From contig CAZRDX010000046.1 of NCBI GenBank assembly GCA_964599235.1, positions 1 through 64,000 of the forward strand: a DNA stretch of 64,000 nt, read 5' to 3'. Position numbers and translations under genes: made by a program. Below, one piece after another: positions 7,044-16,559 of this stretch (positions are counted from its first letter, which is position 1; each line of letters starts with the position of its first letter). Below the pieces are notes generated by a model. The model did not search any database. It had not been told where the DNA came from and was given only the letters and a program-made list of their open reading frames with translations. This DNA comes from DRPN01 sp964599235. GTDB taxonomy: Bacteria; Bacteroidota; Bacteroidia; Bacteroidales; VadinHA17.

Positions 7044-9152
7044 ATGGCAACACTACAAAAGATCAGGGACAGATTCGGCGTTCTGGTAGCGGTCTTCATC
7101 GGGGTCTCCCTTCTCTCGTTCATTGTCATCACCGGGAGTAACAATTCCATCTTTTCGAATGTCTCGAAAAAGCTGGAGGTAGCACGCATCAACGGCAAGT
7201 CGATCTCGATCCGTTATTACCAGGCCAAGATCGACTCGTTGACGACGATCTTCAAGATGTCGGGCAACCAGGACATCGACGAGGAGACGGCCCGCAAGAT
7301 CCGGCAGCAGGTATGGGAAGAGCTGGTGCGTGAGAACGTCCTGGCCCCCGAATACAAGGCTTTGGGCATTGCCGTGAGCCCCGAGGAGCTGTTCGACCTG
7401 ATCAACGGTGACAACCCCCACCCCATCGTTCGGCAGCTGTTCACCGACCCCAACACGGGGTACTTCGACCGCAATGCCATGCTCAATTTCTTCAAGCAGA
7501 TGAAGGGGGAGCAGAAAGAGTACTGGCTCTACTTCGAGAAACAGATCGTGGCCGAGCGCAAGATCTCCAAGCTGCTCACCGCCATCAGCAAAGGTCTTTA
7601 TCCCACCGACTTCCAGGCACGCAACACCTATCTCGAGGATAACCGCAAGGCTTCGTTCCAGTACCTTTCGCAGCTTATCGACGTGGTGCCCGACAGTCTG
7701 GTGAAGGTCAGCCGCCGCGACCTTGAAGCTTATTACAAAAAACATAAGGACAACTACAAGCAGGAAGCTTCTCGCAGGATCGAATATGTAACGTTCGATG
7801 TGCAACCTTCGGAAGCCGACCGTCAGGCCGCCCTGGACTGGATCACCAAGATCAAGCCGGAGTTCGAACAGGCGGAGAACCCCGAAGAATTTGTCAACCT
7901 GAACTCCGACGTGCCTTATCTTGATCGTCATTACGCCTATGGCGAACTGACCCCTGACACGCTCAACGACATCCTGTTCAATGCCAGGCCGGGTTTTGTT
8001 TACGGTCCTTACCTCGAGGACGAGACCTACAAGCTGGCACGTCTTATCTCGTTCAACATGCTGCCCGACTCGGTACATGCCCGTCATATCCTCATCGCCT
8101 TCAAGCAGGACAAAACCAAAGAACAGACAAAACACGAGGCCGACAGTCTTCTGAACCTGATCAAAAAAGGAACGGACTTTTCTTTTCTGGCAATGACCAT
8201 GTCGGATGACAAGGGTTCGGCACGTCTGGGAGGTGATCTGGGCTGGTTCCGTGAAGGGATGATGGTGAAGCCGTTCAGTGACGCCTGCTTCTTCGGCAAG
8301 AAAGGTGATCTGCTGGTGGTGGAGACCCGTTTCGGGTACCATGTGGTGGAGATCCTCGACCAGAGCCCGAAGGTGAAGAAGGCGGCCGTAGCCTTTCTGC
8401 AGCGCAAGATCGAGCCCAGCTCGGCCACCTACAACGCCATCTACGCTCAGGCCAGCCGTTTTGCCGGCCTGAACGACACCTATGAAAAATTCCTTGCCTC
8501 GCTCAAGAAAGAGGGGCTGGACAAACATGTGGCCGTCGTAGGCAAGAACGATGAGAGCATTCCCGGGCTGGTGTCGCCGCGTCCCCTGATCCGGGCGGCT
8601 TTCCGCACCGACCAGGGTCACATCATCCTCGACGCCACCAACCAGGCGGTCTTTGAGCTGGGCGACCGTTTTGTTGTGGCTTATGTCGCAGAAGTAAAAG
8701 AGGACGGTTTTGCGCCCCTCAAAGAGGTAGAAGAAGACGTACGGGCCAATGTGCTGCGTGAAAAGAAAGCCGACGCCCTCGCAGCTTCCCTCCAAGAGAA
8801 ACTCTCCGGTGTCACTTCGCTCGACCAGCTGGCCGAGAAGGTGAACGGCCGCATCCGTGAGGCCAGCGACATCACCTTCAACTCGTTCTCCATCCCCGGT
8901 GCAGGCATCGAACCGGCCCTCAACGCCGTGGCTTACGTGTGGCCCAAAGAACGACTCTCTCCACCGGTCAAAGGGCTCAATGCCGTTTATGTGGTCAACA
9001 TCACTTCCATAACGGAACCGGAAGAGAAAAACGACCTGAACCTCGAAAAGATGCGCCTCCGTACCGAATACGTCACCCGGACCAATTACGAAGCCTATGA
9101 GGCACTGAAAAAACACGCCAAGATAGAGGACGAACGATCGAAGTTCTTCTAA
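7044..9152 (+). CDS. ppiD: PpiD-like membrane-anchored peptidyl-prolyl isomerase (parvulin/SurA_N type)
   Basis: 702 residues. A short cytoplasmic N-tail and one transmembrane helix (about 11-30) are followed by a SurA_N-like chaperone region (INGKSISIRYYQAKIDSL) and a single parvulin domain near 345-450, with ARHILIAF, LGGDLGWFREGMMVKPF and ETRFGYHVVEIL. A long C-terminal region completes it. It assists folding of outer-membrane and periplasmic proteins after Sec export. It sits downstream of barrel, lptC and transporter genes and ends at a strong shared terminator with ftsZ. The name rests on architecture; catalytic activity is not proven. Confidence 0.9.
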   Translation: MATLQKIRDRFGVLVAVFIGVSLLSFIVITGSNNSIFSNVSKKLEVARINGKSISIRYYQAKIDSLTTIFKMSGNQDIDEETARKIRQQVWEELVRENVLAPEYKALGIAVSPEELFDLINGDNPHPIVRQLFTDPNTGYFDRNAMLNFFKQMKGEQKEYWLYFEKQIVAERKISKLLTAISKGLYPTDFQARNTYLEDNRKASFQYLSQLIDVVPDSLVKVSRRDLEAYYKKHKDNYKQEASRRIEYVTFDVQPSEADRQAALDWITKIKPEFEQAENPEEFVNLNSDVPYLDRHYAYGELTPDTLNDILFNARPGFVYGPYLEDETYKLARLISFNMLPDSVHARHILIAFKQDKTKEQTKHEADSLLNLIKKGTDFSFLAMTMSDDKGSARLGGDLGWFREGMMVKPFSDACFFGKKGDLLVVETRFGYHVVEILDQSPKVKKAAVAFLQRKIEPSSATYNAIYAQASRFAGLNDTYEKFLASLKKEGLDKHVAVVGKNDESIPGLVSPRPLIRAAFRTDQGHIILDATNQAVFELGDRFVVAYVAEVKEDGFAPLKEVEEDVRANVLREKKADALAASLQEKLSGVTSLDQLAEKVNGRIREASDITFNSFSIPGAGIEPALNAVAYVWPKERLSPPVKGLNAVYVVNITSITEPEEKNDLNLEKMRLRTEYVTRTNYEAYEALKKHAKIEDERSKFF

Positions 9153-9165
9153 AAAAAGATATCAC

Positions 9166-9199
9166 AACAAAAAAGCCGGGCATGCCCGGCTTTTTTGTT
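9166..9199. terminator. Bidirectional intrinsic terminator between ppiD and ftsZ
   Basis: A perfect 34-bp palindrome centred at 9182/9183: A-rich arm, GCCGGGC core, then T6GTT. It gives a U-tract in both directions and serves the two convergent operons. Confidence 0.92.
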
Positions 9200-9217
9200 T
9201 CCCCTCCCCCGCAAGTT

Positions 9218-10678
9218 TCAGTCGACGTTGTTGCTCAGATAAGGATTCTCATCACTGATACGGGGTTTCTCCTCTTCATCATCACTGATCAGCGAGAAGC
9301 GTGAGACCTTCGTATCGGAGGGAGTTCCTTCCTTCTCCTCCAGCTGGACATTCCTCCGCTTAAAGGCAGGGATCTTCTCTTTTTCGATGATCCTGGCATC
9401 ACTTTCGCTGGCAGCGATCCTTTGTGGCTGGTGTGCTTCCCGCAATTTCCTGATACGTTCACGATCCTTTTCCGGATCTTCCTGGCCGCGGAACGCTATG
9501 ATCGGGTCTTCCGGTTCGACCGAGTAAGGTCTCGAGACCGTCTTCACATTGAAGTCAAGTTCTTTTTGTTCAGCCTCGGCGGGAGATCCATCCTCACGCA
9601 AGCGTCCTTTGGGGTCCGACACCTCAAAAGGCGGATCTTCTTCAGGAGGGATCTTCACCTTCTCCACTTTCTTCCGGCTTTTGTAATAGGCTGACATATC
9701 CGGGATGCTGGCGGGGGTGAAACCAGTGGCAATGACTGTCACGGCCACCTGGTCGTCGAGGGTTTCGTCGGAGCAGGTTCCCCAGATGACCTTCGAGTCG
9801 GGGTCGGTGCGTGAGGTGATGTAGTCGGTGATCTCTCCCACCTCGTCCATGGTGATCTCTTTCTTGCCTGAGGCGATGTTGAGCAGGACGTTCTTGGCTC
9901 CCGTGATATCATTGGAGTTCAGGAGCGGGGAGGTGAGGGCGACTTCGACGGCGCGGCGGGCACGATCCTCGCCGGCAGCCGTGCCGGTGCCGAGGATAGC
10001 CACGCCACTGTCGCGCACCACTGTCTCCACATCGGCAAAATCGACGTTCACATATCCGTGCTTGGTGATGATCTCGGCGATGCTCTTGGCCGCCATGGTG
10101 AGGATGTTGTCTGCCTGGGAGAAAGCGTTGGAAAGGGTCAGATCGCCGAAGATCTCCCGAAGTTTATCGTTATTGATCACCAGCAGGGAATCGACATACT
10201 GGCTCAGCTCATCCAGTCCGGCAACGGCCAGCTGTCGCTTCTGACGTCCCTCGAACCAGAAAGGGAGGGTGACGATGGCGACGGTGAGGATCCCTTTCTC
10301 TTTGCAGGCACGGGCGATGACCGGTGCCCCCCCCGTGCCGGTACCACCCCCCATCCCTGCCGTGATGAAGACCATCCGGGTCGCCTCACCCAAGGCCTCC
10401 ATCACATCCTCCAGGTTCTCTTCCGCAGCCTTGCGGCCTATCTCCGGCTTGCTGCCCGCCCCCAGGCCTTCGGTGAGCTTCTCACCGATCTGCACCTTCA
10501 CAGGCACCGGGCTGTTCTTCAACGCCTGAGCATCGGTATTGCAGATGATGAAGTCAACATCCTTGATACCCTGGCGATACATGTGGTTGACGGCATTGCT
10601 GCCACCACCCCCTACGCCGAGTACCTTGATGATCGAACTGTTGTTCTCCGGTATATCGAAGATCAGATCCTCATTCAT
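9218..10678 (-). CDS. ftsZ: Cell division protein FtsZ
   Basis: Tubulin-like GTPase that forms the Z-ring. In 486 residues it shows GGGGSNA (23-29), the tubulin signature GGGTGTG (110-116) and the T7-loop region NVDFADVET near 215. A variable linker of about 110 residues leads to a C-terminal peptide ending ISDENPYLSNNVD, the part expected to bind FtsA. It is the last gene of the dcw cluster, 12 bp after ftsA, and is followed by a terminator. The longer charged linker is usual in Bacteroidota. Confidence 0.98.
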   Translation of the reverse strand: MNEDLIFDIPENNSSIIKVLGVGGGGSNAVNHMYRQGIKDVDFIICNTDAQALKNSPVPVKVQIGEKLTEGLGAGSKPEIGRKAAEENLEDVMEALGEATRMVFITAGMGGGTGTGGAPVIARACKEKGILTVAIVTLPFWFEGRQKRQLAVAGLDELSQYVDSLLVINNDKLREIFGDLTLSNAFSQADNILTMAAKSIAEIITKHGYVNVDFADVETVVRDSGVAILGTGTAAGEDRARRAVEVALTSPLLNSNDITGAKNVLLNIASGKKEITMDEVGEITDYITSRTDPDSKVIWGTCSDETLDDQVAVTVIATGFTPASIPDMSAYYKSRKKVEKVKIPPEEDPPFEVSDPKGRLREDGSPAEAEQKELDFNVKTVSRPYSVEPEDPIIAFRGQEDPEKDRERIRKLREAHQPQRIAASESDARIIEKEKIPAFKRRNVQLEEKEGTPSDTKVSRFSLISDDEEEKPRISDENPYLSNNVD

Positions 10679-10690
10679 GATGGTATGTTT

Positions 10691-12064
10691 TTATGATTCC
10701 TTTTCTTCTTCCATGGATGCTCCCTTCTCCTCAAAGATATTCTCCAGGAGAAGTCCAACCTTGGTGAGCAGGGATTGACCTTTCTTCTTCATTTTCCAGC
10801 TGCTCTTTCCCTGACGTGGAACAGAAGTCATCTCCCGGTCTTCGGCTTCATTTTCTTCCTCTTGTTTTTTCTCAGTCAGGGAGACGTTGGTCCTGGGTTC
10901 CTGCTTTTTTTCTTCCATCTTGAACCCTTCAAGGATCAGGCCTGCGGCCGTGGCATACATAGGCTGGTTGATCTCCTGGGCCAGTTCACCGAAGAGCCGC
11001 TGATTGGGAAGGCCGATCCTGACATCATAACCGGTCTTGAACTTGACCAGCTGCGGCAGGTGTTTCAGCATCGCCCCGCCGCCGGTGAGCACGATACCGG
11101 CAGAAAGCTTGTCGGCCACACCTGAATTGCGGATGTGGTACATAACTTCCTCGAGGATCTCTTCCATGCGGGCCTGGATGATGTTTGCAATATATTTGAA
11201 AGAGAACTCTTTGGGTTCACGTCCGGCAATGCCCGGGATGGTCACCACTTTGTCGTCGGGTGCGATGTCGCTGAGGGCCATCCCGAAGTTGATCTTCACC
11301 ACCTCGGCCTGTTTCTGAAGGATACGGCATCCCTCTTTGATATCGGATGTCACCACATTGCCCCCGAAGGGGATGACGGCCGTAGCCCGGATCACATTGT
11401 CGTAGTAAACGGCAATGTCGGTGGTGCCACCGCCGATGTCGACGAGGGCCACCCCCGCCTCTTTCTCGTCCCTGGTCAGGACGGCCGAGGCCGAGGCCAA
11501 CGGCTCCAGGATCAGATCCTTGACGTTCAGACCTACCCTTGTGACACATCTTTCGATGTTCCTGGCCGAGGCCACCTTCCCGATCACCACATGGAAATTG
11601 CCTTCCAGACGACGACCCGACATGCCTACCGGGTTGTAGACCCCCGTCTCACTGTCGACAATGAAGTTCTGCGGCAAAACATGGATGATCTCTTCGCCCG
11701 GATCCACGGGCAGCTGGGTCATATCTTCCAGCAACCGATCAATATCCTCCCGCCGGATCTCATCCTCCTCATTGTTGATGTTCACATATCCCCGGCTCTG
11801 GACGGTACGGATATGCTGCCCGGCAATACCTACATACACCTCGTCGAAGATGACCCCTGAGTTTTGCTTGACCTCTTCCACGGTCTTTTGGATTGCATGG
11901 ACAGTCTCCTCAATGTTGAGGACGACACCCCTCTTCACCCCTGTCGAAGGAGTTTTGCTCATGGCCAGGATCTCTATCCTGCCCTTTTCCATTTTTTTGC
12001 CCACCAGGCAGACGATCTTGGTGGTACCAATGTCAATGGCGGCGACGATCGGTTCTTTTTCCAT
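10691..12064 (-). CDS. ftsA: Cell division protein FtsA
   Basis: Actin-like ATPase anchoring FtsZ to the membrane. Motifs: AAIDIGTTKIVCLVG at the N-terminus, LVDIGGGTTDIAVY near 205, and IVLTGGGAMLKHL near 330. The C-terminus has a charged linker and an amphipathic segment (KKGQSLLTKVGLLLENIF) suited to membrane targeting. I chose the ATG at 12064 (MEKEPIVAAIDIG) because it fits the family start; an upstream ATG at 12121 would overlap ftsQ and add 19 unlikely residues. Next gene is ftsZ. Confidence 0.96.
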   Translation of the reverse strand: MEKEPIVAAIDIGTTKIVCLVGKKMEKGRIEILAMSKTPSTGVKRGVVLNIEETVHAIQKTVEEVKQNSGVIFDEVYVGIAGQHIRTVQSRGYVNINNEEDEIRREDIDRLLEDMTQLPVDPGEEIIHVLPQNFIVDSETGVYNPVGMSGRRLEGNFHVVIGKVASARNIERCVTRVGLNVKDLILEPLASASAVLTRDEKEAGVALVDIGGGTTDIAVYYDNVIRATAVIPFGGNVVTSDIKEGCRILQKQAEVVKINFGMALSDIAPDDKVVTIPGIAGREPKEFSFKYIANIIQARMEEILEEVMYHIRNSGVADKLSAGIVLTGGGAMLKHLPQLVKFKTGYDVRIGLPNQRLFGELAQEINQPMYATAAGLILEGFKMEEKKQEPRTNVSLTEKKQEEENEAEDREMTSVPRQGKSSWKMKKKGQSLLTKVGLLLENIFEEKGASMEEEKES

Positions 12065-12105
12065 GTTCTGTACGGTTTTGATGTTCTCTTTTTTTCTTCT
12101 GTTGC

Positions 12106-12894
12106 TTAACGGCGCGTGCATACGATTTGGTTTTTGAATTGTAGATCAATGGAGCGGTACTGGTTCCATCCCAGCCGGTTGAGGGCATGGGTGTAGAAGA
12201 TATAGAGTTTGCGGAGCTGCTCGTCGAGATGGTCGGCCTTGCCAAGGTAGATGGCATGTGATCCCACGCGGGGGGTGAGGGTGTAATCCCCGTCGGCTTC
12301 CACATAGATCTGTTCGATCTGGGCTTCCCAGAAAGGATCGTCGGAGATCAGGGAAGCCATGCGGTAGATCCGGTGCAGCGGATGCTCTTCCGGGAGGGTG
12401 GTCACATCAACCCCCGGCCTCATTCCCTTCGTCGGCAGATGACCGGAGGCTACCAGCATATGGACGGGGAACTTTGGACTGAACGGCAGCAGCAGACCTT
12501 CCCGGTCGATGTACATGACCCTGCCACCGGGGGAATAGAGCTTGACGACAGGATGCCGCTGTTCCACCTCCACATGGAGGACGCCCCGCACATCCTTGTA
12601 CACCTCCACCCGCCGCACGAAAGGATACCGGGTCAGTTTCTTCTCCAGCCGGCGGGTATCCACCTTTGCCAGAGGGCTGCCCAGGGCCACTTCTTCCAGG
12701 ACCCTTTCTTTCATTTCGTTCGCCGACACGAGACCCAGTCTGGCCGAATCGAGGACATGCACCTCCACGGCCCTGAAAGGCAGTTGCGTGGCGCGCCTTC
12801 CTGCCAGGGTCATGAGCGACACCACACCACCTGCAGCAGCCAGCAGCACCAGCAGTCTGAACAACAGTTTCATATATCTTCGCCAGCTCTTCAT
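12106..12894 (-). CDS. ftsQ: Cell division protein FtsQ (DivIB family)
   Basis: 262 residues: short basic cytoplasmic tail, one transmembrane helix (about 8-25), a POTRA-like stretch (FRAVEVHVLDSARLGLVSANEMKE begins the domain) and the FtsQ beta domain ending with INLQFK-type strands (SIDLQFKNQIVCTRR). It bridges early and late divisome components in the periplasm. Overlaps murC by 4 nt. Sequence is divergent, as usual for this family; position between murC and ftsA supports the call. Confidence 0.9.
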   Translation of the reverse strand: MKSWRRYMKLLFRLLVLLAAAGGVVSLMTLAGRRATQLPFRAVEVHVLDSARLGLVSANEMKERVLEEVALGSPLAKVDTRRLEKKLTRYPFVRRVEVYKDVRGVLHVEVEQRHPVVKLYSPGGRVMYIDREGLLLPFSPKFPVHMLVASGHLPTKGMRPGVDVTTLPEEHPLHRIYRMASLISDDPFWEAQIEQIYVEADGDYTLTPRVGSHAIYLGKADHLDEQLRKLYIFYTHALNRLGWNQYRSIDLQFKNQIVCTRR

Positions 12895-14282
12895 CTCTCC
12901 AGTTCCCTGTAAATCTTTTCCAATGTACCCACCAGTCTGTCGATATCTCCGGCTCCCAGGGTCATCAGCACCTCGGGAGGATCAGCCTGGATCCTTCCCG
13001 GCACCTCCTCCTTTTTCATCATTTCTTTCTCAGTGCCTGTGATCCTGTCCAGGATCATCCGTGAGGTGACACCCGGTATCGGCTCTTCTCTTGCCGGATA
13101 GATGGGCAGGAGGATCACCCTGTCGAGGAGGGCGAGGCTCTGTGCGAACTCTTCCGCAAAATCGCGCGTGCGGCTGTAAAGATGAGGCTGGAAGATGCCG
13201 GTGATCTTCCTGCCCGGGAACATCTCCTTCACCGAGGTGATGGCTGCTCTCAGCTCGGCAGGATGATGGGCATAGTCATCGATGTAGACATACCTCTCCC
13301 CCCTGACCCGCACGTCGAAGCGGCGCAGCACGCCTTCGAAGAGGAAGAGCGAGCGTCGTATGCCCTCGTCCGGTACCCCCAGCAGATGGGCCACGGCCAC
13401 CGCCGCCACGGCATTCTCCACGTTCACCCGGCCGGGCAACCCCAGACGGATATCCTCAATCACCCCTTCGGGGGTATGCACCGAGAAATGGTGATATCCT
13501 TCCCTGAAAGCCAACCCTTCGGCATAATAGTCGGCCTCTGCTTCCATCCCATAAGTGAACCAGTCGACCTCGCCGTTCACTTCTCTGTCGACCTGCAGGC
13601 CGTATCGTACGATCACCTTCCCGCCGCGGCGCACCTGTCCCAGGAAATGGTGGAAGCTGCGGCGCAGCTCCTGATGGTCGCCATAGATGTCGAGGTGGTC
13701 GGCATCCATGGAGGTGACCACCGCCACCTGGGGATGCAGATGGAGGAACGAACGGTCGTACTCATCGGCTTCGAGCACCACCCAGGGGCTCTCGCCCAGC
13801 AGCAGATTGGTGTTGTAGTTCTTGCTGATGCCTCCGAGGAAGGCGGTGCAGTCGAGCACCGAGCGTTTCAGGAGGTGGGCGATCATCGTGGAGGTGGTGG
13901 TCTTGCCGTGGGTGCCGGCGACAGCCACCCCACGCATCCTGTCGGCGATCATGCCGAGCACCTGGGCTCTCTTAAAAAGGGTATAAGCATGGTCGCTGAA
14001 GAAACGCATCAGCGGATGGGCGGCAGGCACCGCCGGGGTGTAGATCACCAGAGTATCCCCACGACGGCGGGGGTCACCATATGGAGCCGGCAGAGCGGCC
14101 GGATCATCCTCGAAGATAACGGCAGCCCCTTCCTTCTCCAGTGCTTCGGTGACAGGCGAAGGGGTACGGTCGTAACCGGCCACCCTGTACCCGGCCGCCA
14201 TGAAATAGCGTGCCAGGGCACTCATCCCTATCCCGCCGATGCCGACGAAAAAGATGCGTTCGTATGTGGTGATGTCCGTCAT
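12891..14282 (-). CDS. murC: UDP-N-acetylmuramate--L-alanine ligase
   Basis: Adds L-Ala to UDP-MurNAc with ATP hydrolysis. The 463-residue protein has the N-terminal GIGGIGMSALA nucleotide motif (about 14-24), the Mur ligase P-loop GTHGKTTTS near 124 and EADEYDRSFLHL near 172. The later YIDDYAHHPAEL segment (about 336) is characteristic of MurC. Four-nt overlaps with murG upstream and ftsQ downstream indicate tight coupling. Confidence 0.97.
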   Translation of the reverse strand: MTDITTYERIFFVGIGGIGMSALARYFMAAGYRVAGYDRTPSPVTEALEKEGAAVIFEDDPAALPAPYGDPRRRGDTLVIYTPAVPAAHPLMRFFSDHAYTLFKRAQVLGMIADRMRGVAVAGTHGKTTTSTMIAHLLKRSVLDCTAFLGGISKNYNTNLLLGESPWVVLEADEYDRSFLHLHPQVAVVTSMDADHLDIYGDHQELRRSFHHFLGQVRRGGKVIVRYGLQVDREVNGEVDWFTYGMEAEADYYAEGLAFREGYHHFSVHTPEGVIEDIRLGLPGRVNVENAVAAVAVAHLLGVPDEGIRRSLFLFEGVLRRFDVRVRGERYVYIDDYAHHPAELRAAITSVKEMFPGRKITGIFQPHLYSRTRDFAEEFAQSLALLDRVILLPIYPAREEPIPGVTSRMILDRITGTEKEMMKKEEVPGRIQADPPEVLMTLGAGDIDRLVGTLEKIYRELER

Positions 14283-15394
14283 TCTTTCATTCTTTTCCGT
14301 GCTGCCTCCACGATCACCTCGGCGATCTCTTCGGCGGCGCGGGGTCGTGCGAAGGCGGTGATCCCGCGGGCGAGGGTCTTTTGCCGCTGCGGGTCGTCGA
14401 GCAGTTTCATGGCCTCTTCCATAAGTCTTTCCTCAGCCTCCCCGTCGCGCACCATCACGGCGGCCTGTCGCTGTACGAGGGCTTCGGCGTTGCGTGTCTG
14501 GTGGTCTTCCGCCACGTTAGGCGAAGGCACCAGGATGACCGGCTTGCCCACCAGCGCCAGCTCGGAGATGGTACCCGCCCCCGCCCTGGAAATGATGACC
14601 GTGGCTGCGGCATAGGCCATGTCCATCCGTTCGATGAAGGACAACACCTTCACGTGAGGCAGCGCTTTCTGCTCCACCTCTTTTGCTATGCGTTCGTAAT
14701 CCCGGCGTCCCGTCTGCCAGAGGAGGAACACTTTCCTGTCGTGCAGCAGGGCGGTCCGGGCGAGCAGGGCCCGGTTCACCGAGACGGCACCCAGGCTGCC
14801 CCCCAGGGCGAGGATCACCGCATGGTCGTGCGGGATGCCGAAATGGTCCATCGCCTCTTCGCGGCTCACCCTGCCTGCGGCGATCTCCTGTCTCACTGGG
14901 TTGCCTGTCAGGACGATCTTTTCCGCAGGGAAATAGCGTTCCATTCCCTCGTAAGCCACACAGATCCTGGCGGCATGGCGTGCCAGCAGGCGGTTGGTGA
15001 TGCCGGCGTAGGAGTTCTGCTCCTGCAGCACCAGAGGGATGCCGAGACGTCCGGCCACACGCCCTACCGGGCCGCTGGCATAGCCTCCCACCCCAACCAC
15101 CACATCAGGGGCAAACCGCCGCACCACACGGCGTGCTTTCTTCATGCTGCGTATCAGATCGACCATGACCCCTGCGTTCCGCCAGGGTCTTTTCCTGTCG
15201 AAGCCGCGTACCGGCAGCCCTTCGATGGGATAGCCGGCCCGGGGCACACGCTCCATCTCCAGCCGACCTTCCGCACCGACGAAGAGGATCTCCGTCGCTG
15301 GATACCGCTCCTGCAGCGTCCGTGCAATGGCCAGGGCAGGAAAAACATGCCCCCCTGTGCCTCCACCACTAATGATCACTTTAAGCCTCTTCAT
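14279..15394 (-). CDS. murG: UDP-GlcNAc:lipid I N-acetylglucosaminyltransferase
   Basis: Makes lipid II on the inner face of the membrane. 371 residues with the GT28 glycine loop SGGGTGGHVFPALA (9-22), VGVGGYASGPV near 100 and the nucleotide-sugar site ISRAGAGTISEL near 270, as in E. coli MurG. Overlaps ftsW by 16 bp and murC by 4 bp. Confidence 0.97.
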   Translation of the reverse strand: MKRLKVIISGGGTGGHVFPALAIARTLQERYPATEILFVGAEGRLEMERVPRAGYPIEGLPVRGFDRKRPWRNAGVMVDLIRSMKKARRVVRRFAPDVVVGVGGYASGPVGRVAGRLGIPLVLQEQNSYAGITNRLLARHAARICVAYEGMERYFPAEKIVLTGNPVRQEIAAGRVSREEAMDHFGIPHDHAVILALGGSLGAVSVNRALLARTALLHDRKVFLLWQTGRRDYERIAKEVEQKALPHVKVLSFIERMDMAYAAATVIISRAGAGTISELALVGKPVILVPSPNVAEDHQTRNAEALVQRQAAVMVRDGEAEERLMEEAMKLLDDPQRQKTLARGITAFARPRAAEEIAEVIVEAARKRMKE

Positions 15395-16550
15395 CGGTCA
15401 TCACATTCTCTTCGTTCTCTTGTCCAGCCATCCTGCTCACATTGAGGATGATCCCTATCTCCACCGCGGTGAAGATCATCGACGATCCTCCCATGCTCAC
15501 CAGCGGCAGGGTCTGGCCCGTCACCGGGAGGAGGCCCACCGACACCCCCATGTTCACAAAAGCCTGGGTGACGATGAGCAGCGTCATCCCCACCACCAGG
15601 AAGGCCGGGAAGGTACGTTTGCATTTTCTGACGATCATCTCAGCCCGGAACAGCAGAGACAGGTAAAGGGAGACCAGGATTATTGCTCCTGCGAGCCCGT
15701 ACTCCTCCACAATGATGGCAAAGATGAAGTCGGAATAGGAATGCGGCAGGAAATTGCGTTGCGTGCTTTTCCCGGGTTTTTTACCGAACAGGCCTCCCGT
15801 GGCCACGGCGATCTTGGCCTGTTGCAGCTGGTAATTGCTCTCTTCGTCGCCGGTGTCACCGTGGATGTAGTTCTCGATCCGGTGCTGCCAGGTGATGATG
15901 CGTCCTTTCTGTCCCGTAGCAAGGGCTGCCAGCAAGAGGATGGTCCCGAAGAGAAGGCCCACGCCCACCATCGACAACAACACCCGCAGGCGGATGCGGG
16001 CGACGAACATCAGCACCAGACTGACAGTAAAAAGGATGAGCGCCGTGGAAAGGTTGGCCGGGGCGATCAGAAACACCGTTACGTAGAGCGGCAGCCCCGC
16101 ACGCTTCATCACAGCACGGAAATTCGCCCGTTCGTCCTGCAACATGGAAAGCTCTCTGGCCAGATACATCAGGAGTGACATCTTGGCCATGTCGGAGGTC
16201 TGAAAAGTGAACCCCAGGCCCGGCAAAGTGAGCCAGCGCGAAGCTTCGTTCATGCGCGTGCCGACCAGCAGCGTGAGGAACAACAGGATGAGGGAAAACA
16301 CCAGCAAGAGCAACGACAACTGAAAATAATACTTGTAATGGATGAGAGAAACAATATAGATAAGGACAAAGCCGGCCATCAGGATCACTCCGTGACGCAC
16401 GAAGAAGTAGGCGGTGTTGCCACCCATCTTCTTGTACGCCAGGGTGCCCGTCGAACTGTAAACGGCCAGGACGGAATAGATCGCCAAGGCGATGATCAAT
16501 CCCCAGATCACCCTGTCACCCGTCAGATATTTCTTCACTGTCGCTGTCAT
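15381..16550 (-). CDS. ftsW: SEDS-family lipid II polymerase / divisome protein FtsW
   Basis: 389 residues with about ten transmembrane helices. SEDS signatures include TLPGLGFTFQTSDMAKMSLL (about 107-126), where the aspartate region is catalytic in RodA/FtsW, and GLLPVTGQTLPLVSMGGSS near the C-terminus. Works with the FtsI encoded in the same cluster to build septal peptidoglycan. The location in the dcw cluster favours FtsW over RodA. Confidence 0.95.
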   Translation of the reverse strand: MTATVKKYLTGDRVIWGLIIALAIYSVLAVYSSTGTLAYKKMGGNTAYFFVRHGVILMAGFVLIYIVSLIHYKYYFQLSLLLLVFSLILLFLTLLVGTRMNEASRWLTLPGLGFTFQTSDMAKMSLLMYLARELSMLQDERANFRAVMKRAGLPLYVTVFLIAPANLSTALILFTVSLVLMFVARIRLRVLLSMVGVGLLFGTILLLAALATGQKGRIITWQHRIENYIHGDTGDEESNYQLQQAKIAVATGGLFGKKPGKSTQRNFLPHSYSDFIFAIIVEEYGLAGAIILVSLYLSLLFRAEMIVRKCKRTFPAFLVVGMTLLIVTQAFVNMGVSVGLLPVTGQTLPLVSMGGSSMIFTAVEIGIILNVSRMAGQENEENVMTDEEA

Positions 16551-16559
16551 CGTGCTCTT

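Noticed and set aside
7053..9116. 687-codon frame opposite the ppiD-like gene
   Set aside because: Shadow frame; the plus-strand product has a TM anchor and parvulin motifs.
12065..12121. Earlier ftsA start at 12121
   Set aside because: It would overlap ftsQ by 16 bp and add a basic 19-residue extension not seen in the family; possible but less likely.
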